NCBI GenBank assembly: GCA_029204225.1
Contig: CM055093.1
Span: 3,738,056-3,802,055 of the forward strand
Reading direction: 5' to 3'
Length of the DNA stretch: 64,000 bases
Source of the DNA: Diphasiastrum complanatum
Taxonomy: Eukaryota > Streptophyta > Lycopodiopsida > Lycopodiales > Lycopodiaceae
Shown: positions 1 to 8,965 of the stretch, one piece after another
Layout: each line of letters starts with the position of its first letter
Position numbering within the stretch: position 1 is the first letter of the stretch
Translations under genes and position numbers: made by a program
The notes under the pieces: model-generated
Told to the model about the DNA's origin: nothing
The model's input: only the letters and a program-made list of their open reading frames with translations
The model's database searches: none

Positions 1-1
1 A

Positions 2-88
2 TTGGGAAAGGACTTATTTTTCAAGCATAGAACAAGTCTTGGTGTACTTTCTAAATCTATGCTAAAACTAGTTGAAGAGGGAGTGTGA
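2..88 (+). pseudogene. 3' end of a copia polyprotein (element D)
   Basis: The frame is open from the window edge to a TGA at 86-88. It encodes the usual carboxyl end of copia gag-pol, in which an F-F-K-H-R stretch leads into an S-L-G-V motif after RNase H. A purine run (74-83) follows within the frame and the LTR begins at its end, so the stop codon overlaps the LTR start. The rest of the element lies outside the window, so its integrity is unknown. What is seen is the short carboxyl motif; the copia assignment comes from that motif plus its position next to a polypurine tract. Confidence 0.7.
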
Positions 89-527
89 AAAATTGTCAAC
101 TAGTAGTATTTTCCTAACTTGAGATTTTGTAGGCCTATGGCCAAATAAAAGTTAGAGATAGGTTCATACATGTATGTAGAGGCCCAAAGTATGTGTACAC
201 TACTTTTGAGGTCACATTAATTAGAGGAGGTCGAGTGTGGAGCTCTTCTATTGGCTCATAATTTGGTGCATTCCTATTTGACCAAATTTCTAGGTATATG
301 GGTGAATCCTATTGGACCCCAATTTTAGCCTATCATAAGACAAGTGGCCAAGAGGCACTATGGCTGCTATAAATAGCCATCTCCACGAGTATGTACACAT
401 CTCATTTTCATTCTATTGAATGAATGTTATGCTCTTTGAAGATCCATCTTCTTCTCTCTCACTTTTTTGTTCATATCTTGCATTCTAGCCACTAGAATTG
501 TGATTTCTTTGTTGCTATGGCTTCACA
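84..527 (+). repeat. 3' LTR of copia element D
   Basis: The LTR starts TGTGAA directly after the purine tract 74-83 and plausibly ends TTCACA at 527, giving 6-bp inverted ends. A TATAAATA box lies at 368-375. The right end is less certain than the left because the 5' LTR is outside the window and no target duplication can be checked. Confidence 0.55.
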
Positions 528-798
528 CGTGTGAAATGCAGGTTGTAGGCTCTGAAGTACGGACAGGGACAGCAAGTTTCTGTTTGTGGAAGCTTATGAT
601 CAGATCTTGATGTTTAGTTGATGTTTAGTATGCTTAACATCACAATTTCTATCATTTTTTCAATCTAGATGTGCATAACTTCCATGGCCAAGATCTTTAT
701 GAAACTTTAGCATCTTTTGGATCTGAGTTTTTCACAGTTCCTGCAAGCAAAAACACTGATGATATGATGTATACACTCTCACCTCTTCAAAGCACGAA

Positions 799-810
799 GC
801 TCTGATACCA
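799..810 (-). other. primer-binding site of a reverse copia element (E)
   Basis: Read on the reverse strand this is TGGTATCAGAGC, complementary to the 3' end of plant initiator methionine tRNA. It is followed at 811 (plus strand) by TGTGAAG, the expected edge of a 5' LTR that extends rightward. No matching 3' LTR was recognised to the left, so this is a truncated remnant. An 8-bp inverted repeat (813-820 with 833-840) sits just inside the LTR edge. Confidence 0.6.
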
Positions 811-1205
811 TGTGAAGTTTTTAGCACATGTGAACTTCACCACACACCCTACAGGATCTTACTGAGGTGTTGTGATTGCACAAGATTGATCAAAGAATAG
901 TATGCTTGAAAAATCTAAGGCAAGAGCACAATGGCATACATCAGATGAAAAAATCTAACTCTTCACTATGAGAAATGAATGTCAGAAATAATCTAAGTGT
1001 TCAGTATGGGAAAAAGAGGCTGCTCTCGAGTAGAGATAGAAAATCAAGTAGAGAGATAATGAGTCCAAAACACCAAAATCTCAATATTCACAATGTGGCA
1101 AAACATGCCCAACTTTTCCTACATGAGAGAGACTCGAATTCCTACAGTGGAGTTGCATGGAAAGTCCACTTAACTGAACTAATTCACCTACCATAGATCC
1201 ACATG

Positions 1206-1370
1206 TGTAACTGCATGCATGTATGTTGCATGTACTGCATGTCAACTCATAAAACTGCCTAGACATGTGTAGATCACTGAAACTACTTTGCATATTGCAT
1301 GCACTGATTGCATGTGGCTTGCATGCATACAATAAGACTTTGCATGCTATCTAAACATCTGCATGTCATC
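1206..1370. repeat. GCATG/RY-motif-rich segment
   Basis: This stretch holds roughly ten GCATG words, several in the form TGCATGCA, within about 160 bp. It lies inside the LTR-like interval between the two primer-binding sites at 799 and 1794. RY elements (CATGCA) are known binding sites of plant B3-domain factors, but simple sequence drift of a tandem motif could give the same appearance. Confidence 0.4.
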
Positions 1371-1793
1371 ATAATTGAACCTATCTAACTCAAATCTGAG
1401 CTACACTAGAAGGATATGTGCTCAATTCACACTCCTTTTATGTACAACATGAATTTTAGTGGAAATTTCCATGGACATGACCCAAACTCGAGATAGGAAG
1501 ATAATATTTTAGTAATCTTCACATGATAATTGTATCTATCAATTCATTTAGATAGTTCCATTGCATGTGTTATCACACACAACGATCAGAGTTCTTATTA
1601 TGTAGCCAGCTGAAGTTTCACTTCATGCGATTGTATTCCTTGTGGATATTAATTAGAGTACATTTTGTCTTCACTCAGTTGTTGTTCCATTGCGCATTCT
1701 TGATTCCTTCATTTTGAACATTTTGTTGTGGCACTTCCGATCCTATTGCCCACTCACTCAAGCTTCTGCTCACATTACCACTAATTTTTGACA

Positions 1794-1806
1794 TGGAATC
1801 AGAGCC
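1794..1806 (+). other. primer-binding site of a forward copia-like remnant (F)
   Basis: TGGAATCAGAGCC differs from the canonical initiator-Met PBS by one base and follows an LTR-like CA end at 1793. With the reverse PBS at 799-810 it brackets 811-1793, which must therefore hold at least one LTR end of each orientation. The sequence to the right up to about 2150 has a partly open frame that I do not recognise. Confidence 0.4.
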
Positions 1807-2429
1807 TCTGTTTTGATCAGAGCTCCTCTAATCCGATATCAGCCAATCATCTCTAATAAATCATCAATTTTCGACACGTGGGGCTAGGGTTGATGTACTA
1901 CATAAGGCTGTCTAGGCTAAAACTGATGTGAGCCTGGAGGTCGTGGCTGAAATTGTCCTGGTCATTGATAAGTCTGTTGAGGATTGTAAGGTGGTGGACC
2001 AGGGGGTTAGTACTGCCTATACATCGGTCTTTCAGCTTGCGGGAAATATGTCTTCACATGTGGGCACTCGTTGGCAATATGGTTTTGGGAATAGATAGGG
2101 CACTGCACATTTTTCCGAGAAGGATAGGTCTTTTCTGTTGGAAATTAAGCTCATAGTTTTTTCTTTGGTGATACTATTTCCATTTCAAGATTTTTCCTGC
2201 ACATTTTTTTATCAATGATCTAGGATCAGATGCAACCTCTTTTTGGTTCTATGTCTGCTCATCTGATACTTGCAAGAATCACAAAGGTTTCCTATTCGGC
2301 TAATCTTCATCAAATCAGCCGAACTATTTGAAAGTCAACTTCATCGACTTTCCAGTTGATCTACATCAAAGGGTATCCATTCCCATCTACTTCTACATTT
2401 GAATGCCAAAGCATCATGAAGAACATCAA

Positions 2430-2700
2430 AGGCTTGATCATCCTCAACTTCTTCAACAAGTCACTCAACATCGAAGTCTTCGAAGTCCTCAACTTCTTCA
2501 ATCAAGTCTCCGATGTCTCCGACTTCCTCAACTTCTTGGACAATCAAATCACTCCACATCGAAGTCTTTGAAGTCTTCGACTTTTTGACAACTTCATTCA
2601 TTAATCGAAGTGTCCGACTTCTTCCACATCCAAAGTGTATGTAGTCTTTGAAGTCTCCGACTTCTTCGACAACTTTGTTCATCAACCAAAGTGTCAGTGA
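2430..2700. repeat. degenerate tandem repeat upstream of element G
   Basis: Variants of GAAGTCTCCGACTTCTTCGAC recur about every 20-40 bp on the plus strand. Both strands contain open frames here, but they are low-complexity products of the repeat and not genes. Confidence 0.5.
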
Positions 2701-2820
2701 CTTCAAAAAAGGTACTATTTTTAGCACCTTCGGCTTTTTCACGAAAAATGCGAAGAGAGAGAAAAAGGGCGAAGGTCATCTATTTTCAACGAGAAACGCC
2801 TCCAACTACTTCTCGAAAAA

Positions 2821-3572
2821 TGTGAAATGAGAGAAAATGCGACGCTCTCATCCATGTCAGTGATCTTGCGTCGCTTGACCATGTATTTAATGTACAGCTG
2901 CCATTTTGTCATTGTAGTTCAACTACTCCCTAAGTACAACAAAGTACTTAATTAGATGACAAACAATTATTGTAATTAGATACATAGATCCGGTGTATAA
3001 ATACACCTTCATAGCACACTCTATGTGATGCTCTGCCCATGAGACGAATGAATTTGAGCCTCCAAGTTACGCTGCCATTCTAGTTGTAACTCATTGTTAT
3101 GAATCAGTGTAATATAACAACAATATGCTTTTCTATCTGCATATACGTAGATGAATGCTTATTGTGATTTGAATGCACTCTGCTTCTGTTTGATCATGCT
3201 CGTTTACTCACTCTAATCTACGACTCCTCAGTTTTTGATCAGACGATGGCTATCTTTGATGCTTGAGAAACTTGTGATTTTCATCACACAATCAATCTAA
3301 ATTTTTTAGAATTGAACTTGTCTTAAATCTGATTTCCAGTAATACCTCACACCATTTCTAATGTCTTCGGTGGACTGTACTCATATGACCATTTGTTTTT
3401 GAGTATGAATTGATTTATTAAGATCCTGTTGGGAAGAGCACTTGAGCTACGATTATAGCTTAGCATTTACATTTATTAGATTGTTTTTGCATGTAGCAGC
3501 CCATAATAACGGGAGAGTCATTCCGCAACTATTTCCTTCTTTCTTCTCTGTTTGCGTTCTACCGTCCTATCA
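2821..3572 (+). repeat. 5' LTR of copia element G (left edge uncertain)
   Basis: The LTR ends in CA at 3572, three bases before a perfect primer-binding site. A TATAAATA box lies at 2996-3003 and the sequence downstream of it is pyrimidine-rich, as expected of the R-U5 part. The left edge is a guess at a TGTGAA word; no second LTR of this family was found in the window to fix it. Confidence 0.45.
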
Positions 3573-3575
3573 GAT

Positions 3576-3587
3576 TGGTATCAGAGC
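3576..3587 (+). other. primer-binding site of element G
   Basis: TGGTATCAGAGC is a perfect complement of the initiator-Met tRNA 3' end and lies between the LTR end and the gag start codon. Confidence 0.85.
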
Positions 3588-3633
3588 ATAGCTCAATAAA
3601 CTGAGAGATTATTCTATTTGTATTACTGTTAAC

Positions 3634-4323
3634 ATGTCTCATATTAGTAACTCTTCGTCGTCATCATCCAACGAGGCTAGAATCATTGACAAGTTCAATG
3701 GTTCTAACTTCTACATCTGGAAGTTAAAACTCCAGATGATGTTGATAGATAGAGATATTTGGGATCTACTAGAAGGTCTGGACCTGAAACCAGAACATGG
3801 TGATTAATCAAAGGCATGAAAGATCAAAGATCAGAAGGCCTTAGCATGTATCACACTCAATCTGGCCGACTCCCAAATATCCCATGTTACCACGTGCAAA
3901 ACTTCTAAGGATGCATTAGATTTGTTATCAAATCTCTATGAGACTCAAGATGTAACCACACGATTACACCTTAGAAGAAAGTTTTTTACACTTAGCATGT
4001 CTAATTCTACTGCTATCACTTCTCACATCAACAATTTTAAGTCTTTAAGGGATTGGTTATCAAGTGTAGGATGTGCTATTCAAGATGATGATGCCGTTAT
4101 GACCTTGATTTCTTTACTTCCAAAGTCGTACGAACACTTTGTGGTGATCACACAACCCGGCCTCACTCTTCAAAAGGTGATCAGTCATCTTCTTCAAGAA
4201 GTGCGGAGAAAGACCAGCGGCCTGTCCATCAAAGACAAATCCAAATCCTTGTACACCAAGAAGAAAGACTATTGCAAGGCCAAGAATCAAGTGGATCAAG
4301 TAGAAGCCTCATACTCAAGGTGA
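3634..4323 (+). pseudogene. copia gag (element G), with stop codons
   Basis: The ATG at 3634 opens a gag frame with a serine-rich start followed by an F-N-G-S-N-F..W-K motif, typical of the UBN2/gag family that forms the particle coat. In-frame stops occur near 3805 and soon after; the frame is then open from about 3850 to 4320, containing the conserved L-H-L-R-R-K-F-F block. A zinc knuckle is expected downstream but is scrambled by frameshifts around 4330-4450. The gene is not functional. Confidence 0.75.
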
Positions 4324-4499
4324 GAGCAGTGGATCACGCAAGAAGCTCTTCTGCAGATACTGCAAGAGAGCTAATCACGACATCAAGGAATGTCGAATCC
4401 GCATCTACAACGAAGCAAAGAAGCAACAACAGTAGCAGCCATATTCCTCCAATGCGGCGGAATTCAAGGAACAAGATTCACACCTGTTAATGGCTTACA

Positions 4500-5838
4500 A
4501 TAGTGGCAACGAAGACCATGACAGCTAGTAACTGGACATTGGCGCTACCCAACACATGACCTCTTGCAAGGAATGGCTTATCGAGAATGCAGCTTACAAC
4601 AGAGATCAATTCATCTACCTCGGAGATCCAAGCACCATACGCATGGAAGGCAAAGGGACAGTCAAGATTACATTCAACAATGATCTTTCTATTTGTGTTC
4701 CCAATGTTCTTCATGTACCTCAGCTATCAAAGAACCTGTTATCAGTCTATGAGATAGCTGATGAGGGCTACACTGTTACTTTATCTTCTGAGCAATGTAC
4801 AATCTTCAATGAAGATACTACTCTGACTACATGTACTAGAGTTGGAAATCTATATCTACTCTCTAACTCAGTTGCATTAGCCAGTATCTCTCATGAAAAT
4901 GTAAATGATAATGCTATTCTATGGCATAGTCGATTTGGACACGTGAATACAATATCACTTTCCTATATGCGTTGTAATAATCTAGTTGATGGATTGTATT
5001 TTCCTTCTTCATTAGATAGGAAATCTTTCTTATGTGAATCCTACATCTATGGCAAACACTCTGGAAGCAAGTTTCCCAAATCACATTCTGTCAAAACAAA
5101 GCATGTATTAGATCTTGTACATAGCAATATTTGTGGTCCAACGCCAACTCCATCCTTAGGAGATGCAATTTATTTTATCACTATAGATGATTTGTTAACA
5201 GAACATGCAACACAAGGAGAATCACTCGATGGTTAATTCTGTCGTTGGAGTTTAATTTTCGGCTAGATGGTTTAAAGTCATGTTCATTATGCACAAATCA
5301 GAAACCTTTAAATGCTTCAAAAGATTCAAGGCCATGGCTGAGACACAAACGTCTACACAAGTGAATGCTCTCCAAACTGATGGTGGCAGCAAATATCTCT
5401 CTAACGAGATGTTAGATCACCTGGTTGAACATGGCATTCAAAGATAGTTCATAGCTTCCAATTCTATTCAACAGAATGGAATTGTAGAAAGGAAGAATCG
5501 AACACTTCTCAACTCAGCCAGATCCATGCTACATCAAGTGCACTTGCCTGCGAAGTTTTGGGCAGAAGTTACTGCCCCAGCTTGTTACGTACAGAACAGA
5601 TCAAACACTAAAGCTTGTTACGTAAAGAACAGATCAAGCACAAGCCTAGTGTCAACCATTTAAAAATCTTTGGTTGTGGATGTTTTGTTTACATTCCTAA
5701 ATAGCTTAGGAAGAAGCTGGATCATAGGACAAATAAATGTATTTTCATTGGCTATCTTGATGAACATAAAGCTTACAAAGTTTATGATCTGTCTCTAGGG
5801 ATGTAATCTTCCAAGACCATACATACTATGATTTTAAA
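4500..5838 (+). pseudogene. copia protease and integrase (element G), degenerate
   Basis: The protease site reads L-D-I-G-A where D-S-G-A is expected, so the serine is lost. The GAG-pre-integrase part follows with L-W-H-S-R-F-G-H and the integrase start D-L-V-H-S-N-I-C-G-P. Beyond about 5170 the integrase is broken by stops and frameshifts, though D-G-G-S-K and G-I-V-E-R-K-N blocks can still be read. A short direct duplication (GCTTGTTACGTA..AGAACAGATCAA at about 5580 and 5610) lies in the integrase. The forward reading ends near 5838, where the next coding segment is inverted. Confidence 0.75.
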
Positions 5839-6907
5839 CATCGGTCTCAACACAAGAAGGTTTAGTCAATACAATACTTGGATCCATTGGTGTATCAATC
5901 GGTTTGCAATCAGACATATGAAATTTTTCTAAAATGCCTTTTAGATATGTCTGCTGGCTAAGATAGATCTTCTTCTGAAGTCCATTTCTAGTAATGTGAA
6001 TTCCTAGCAAAGAATGGACATCGCCTAGATCACTCTTAGTAGTGTGTAGTAGGAAAGTGTCGTTAGACATAAAAAATGCATCATCTACGTAAAGAGCTAT
6101 GTGGATTGAATGGACACCTATGTGCTTGGAATAAACATTACAGTCAGTTGAATTGCTTGCAAAACCCAATTGAATGAGATAAGAGTTGATTCTATCGAAC
6201 CATGCTCTTGCGCTTGCTCCAGACCATAGATTGCCTTGTGTAGCTTGCACACTTTGTGTTGTTGGCCCTTGACTTCGAATCCTTCCGGTTGAAGGTATAT
6301 AGCTGCATTTTGAGGTTTTCCATGGTTGTTAATGCAATCAGAGTCCCGATTGACTACATTTTGACAAAAAGATTAAAAATTTCTTGATAATCCATTCCTT
6401 GGACTTGAGTGAATCCTTTAGCCACCAGTCGTGCTTTCCATTTTGCAATGGAACCATCAGAGTTGATCTTCTTCTTGAAGATCCACTTGTTGTTGATAAC
6501 TCTCTTGTGAGTGGGGAAGTCAGCCAATGTCCAGGTTCGATTCATCAAAAGTAAGTTGTATTTGCTTTCCATAGCTTCTTGTCACTTCACAGCATCCTTA
6601 AAGTTAATTGCTTCGGCTAGAGTCTCTGGTTCTTCTGATGAAGTCCAGAATGATTGAGGTGTATACCTCTCAGGAATTGTCCGAGTCCTTGAGGATCTGC
6701 GAGCATTTGGTTGACCAGAATGCGATGGTGCTTCTTCTTGAATTTGTCCAGATCAGCTCGAGCTAGCTTGGTCTGGTCCGGCGACAGGTACTATCGACTG
6801 CTCGGCTTTTGTAGCTATAGCTGCAGGTTATGTAGAAGAAACATTATCATTGGAAGATTCCATGCTACGTAAAATAGGATGAAATGACATAACATCGTTT
6901 ATCGATG
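5839..6907 (-). pseudogene. inverted reverse-transcriptase segment of element G
   Basis: On the reverse strand this encodes the linker before RT, the RT amino end (R-T-W..K-W-I-F-K-K-K..K-A-R-L-V-A-K-G-F) and, after a deletion and frameshift near 6250-6350, the RT carboxyl half with Y-V-D-D and the T-P-M-D block. Both flanks are forward parts of the same kind of protein: the forward integrase tail ends at about 5838 and the forward continuation after T-P-M-D resumes at 6914. The sequence therefore looks like an internal inversion of about 1.07 kb, not a separate element. A CATCG word at 5839-5843 faces its complement CGATG at 6903-6907. Confidence 0.75.
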
Positions 6908-6913
6908 GTATAG

Positions 6914-7045
6914 TGAAGTACTCGACTTAGCAAAGTACTCTTATCATTCACTAATCGGATCATTGATGTATGCCATGCTATGTACTAAACCAAATTTAGC
7001 ATACACTATTAGCACGTTAAGTCAATTAGCACATAGAAATCTAGT
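6914..7045 (+). pseudogene. copia RT/RNase H junction (element G), truncated
   Basis: The frame beginning at 6914 reads E-V-L-D-L-A-K-Y..S-L-I-G-S-L-M-Y..P-N-L-A-Y, the conserved block joining RT to RNase H. It continues exactly from where the inverted segment stops. The rest of RNase H and the 3' LTR are missing. Confidence 0.7.
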
Positions 7046-7355
7046 ATCATTTCATTCGGGAGAAAATTTTCTTAGGGCAAGTGATTCTTCAGTAAACTCG
7101 CACAGGGTACTAATCATTGGAAAAAAATGTTGAGTAATCTAAAAATAGCATGTGCGAGTTTTAGTTCTGGTTCTTAGTAGGTGTGCAAGTTTGCTTTGAC
7201 TAGAAATGGCAAAATTGGTGTTGACTGCTCAAAATTCATACTTTTTTCACTAGTAGGAACTCGCACAAGGGGTGAGTAAAAAGCGTGTTCAAAAAATGAA
7301 GCAAAAAAGGTAACAAATAAGAAAACACTTCTAAAATAGCCTTAGCACCATCTTC
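7046..7355. other. spacer with repeated AACTCGCACA motif
   Basis: No gene is seen. The word AACTCGCACA occurs near 7095 and 7258 and its complement near 7151, spaced by 50-110 bp. This could be a decayed foldback element, but the ends and a target duplication are not visible. Confidence 0.3.
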
Positions 7356-7962
7356 TGAAGAAACAAAATGTTTCTATTGCCAAAGCTTTGCTAGCTTTCA
7401 ATCCTGAACTTTTGACAAAAGACGACACGACACGACACCACATATTATTCTGTATGATTGTATGATCTCAAATGAATATTTGTTTGCTACTATCTGTGTA
7501 TAATTCACTTGTTTATTCAATTCCGCACATTGGTTTGCTTTTATTGAATGCTATATTAATCGGTTAACGTAGATCAGCAGTGTCTGTCTACACTCTGAAG
7601 GATTGTAGGAATGATATAGCCGACAGTGACCAACAATCATATCTGAATTTCTGACGAACTGGTTTCATTCGTGAATATTTTTGCTTCGCTTCGTGTTTCA
7701 TTTCTTTTCGCGATCTCTATGCTTCCAGCATGAATCAATATCAGAACTCGGTTAAGTTTTGCTTCACTTTGTTTCGTTTTCGTCTAGATTTTGTCTTGTT
7801 TCGTTTTGTTGTGTTATAGAGCCTGATTGATCGAACACGAATTATTCTCGAACAGAAATAATCTGAGTTTCGCGAAAGTTTTGTAAATCGTTCGAGAGAC
7901 CCACATCAGTTTGTCACTAGAGTTATAGCTGGAATTTGCATTTTTTGAGTGCAAATTTTGCA
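7356..7962 (+). repeat. 5' LTR of copia element B
   Basis: It begins TGAAGAAACAAAATG and ends TTTTGCA, matching the right copy at 17060-18080 over most of its length. It lacks about 354 bp that the right copy has at 17153-17506. Flanking bases TCTTC (7351-7355) and TCATC (18081-18085) agree at four of five positions, consistent with an aged target duplication. TTCTCGAA and TTCGCGAA words lie near the 3' part. Confidence 0.8.
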
Positions 7963-7966
7963 ACTG

Positions 7967-7978
7967 TGGTATTAGAGC
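7967..7978 (+). other. primer-binding site of element B
   Basis: TGGTATTAGAGC differs by one base from the initiator-Met complement and lies four bases after the LTR end. Confidence 0.75.
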
Positions 7979-8079
7979 CACCTTTTCAAAGTCTGACATA
8001 GCTGAAAAAGCTATCAGATCTAGGAGGCTAAGCATTAAAAAAACAACCATTAACAAGTGAGAACACAAATATAGGAGCA

Positions 8080-8269
8080 ATGGCTTCAATAAGCAGCATA
8101 CAATCCAAGATTAGTACAGTCTTGGATTAACCAGGATCTAACTTCCTGGCATGGAAGGTTAAGACCTTGCTGATACTAAAGGGAGAAGGATTATTTTCCT
8201 GGGTAGATGGCACCGAGGAGATGCCTACAACAACAGGCAAGGGAGCTACGCGAATGGAGGGAGAAGAAT
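8080..8269 (+). pseudogene. gag amino end of element B, split by element A
   Basis: The ATG at 8080 opens a gag frame with a start like M-A-S-I-S-S-I, one stop codon shortly after, and the G-S-N-F-L-A-W-K-V-K motif. It is cut at 8269 by the insertion of element A and resumes at 14251. Confidence 0.7.
8265..8269. other. target-site duplication of element A, left copy
   Basis: AGAAT here is repeated exactly at 14251-14255, the other side of element A. Confidence 0.9.
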
Positions 8270-8951
8270 TGTAAAAATTACAGCAAATAAGGATCCTAAA
8301 ACACATTAAATGATGAGGGAAACAATAGATTATGATTTCATAAGATTAGCACAAGTTGAACCATCAAAATCCATCAAAAATCTATGCTTGAACCTCACTA
8401 AATGGCCCAAATCCTTGAAGAAGGCTTCACACGTGTGAAAGTACGGCCTCCCACAGTCTGAGTACTGTACACCAGACCTACATTCAATCCTATAATCATT
8501 AGTAATCACAAGTACTCAAACAATTATGAACATAGAGAGCAATTGCACCATTATGAGAGAAAAAACATGAAATTGCTTGATTAATTTTGGTGAGATATCA
8601 TCACCTATATATACATGATCCATCACGGTTTTGGGCAGGTATGAGTATCCCTAAACCTATCCCTAATGCTAATTTTGGTGGATCTTTCATCCCTACCAAG
8701 TTAGGGTTGGAATCTTGGAGATCCCTCAACAATGCAAAAATTACCAAAAATAGCTCCTATTTTTTCTCCCTTGTATCTAAGCATAATTTGGACTCATTCC
8801 AAAGGTTCTAACACTTAGGTCTACTTGAGAACATCCTTATGAATGGAATCCTATGCTATTTGGCACGTGTGACAAGCCACATCATGACCATCTAACTATT
8901 TACAAGTCATATGACCAAAACTAGTCAAGCTAGAATTGTGAATTTTTAACA
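8270..8951 (-). repeat. 3' LTR of element A
   Basis: It is 682 bp and runs from TGTAAAAATTAC to TTTTTAACA on the plus strand. It contains the palindrome TTCACACGTGTGAA (8426-8439), which includes a G-box core, and a TATATATA word at 8606-8613, the likely core promoter for leftward transcription. Confidence 0.95.
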
Positions 8952-8963
8952 CTCCTCCTCACT
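8952..8963 (-). other. polypurine tract of element A
   Basis: On the reverse strand GTGAGGAGGAG lies directly before the 3' LTR, the position at which plus-strand DNA synthesis is primed in LTR elements. Confidence 0.85.
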
Positions 8964-8965
8964 AT

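Noticed and set aside
2461-2779. Frames on both strands in the GAAGTC repeat
   Set aside because: They are translations of a low-complexity tandem repeat.
3576-3587. Initiator-Met tRNA complement sequences as tRNA genes
   Set aside because: Only 12-13 bases match, in the position of primer-binding sites; no cloverleaf sequence surrounds them.
8690-8720. TTAGGGTT words in the family A LTR as telomere-like repeats
   Set aside because: Only a single unit is present; there is no tandem array.
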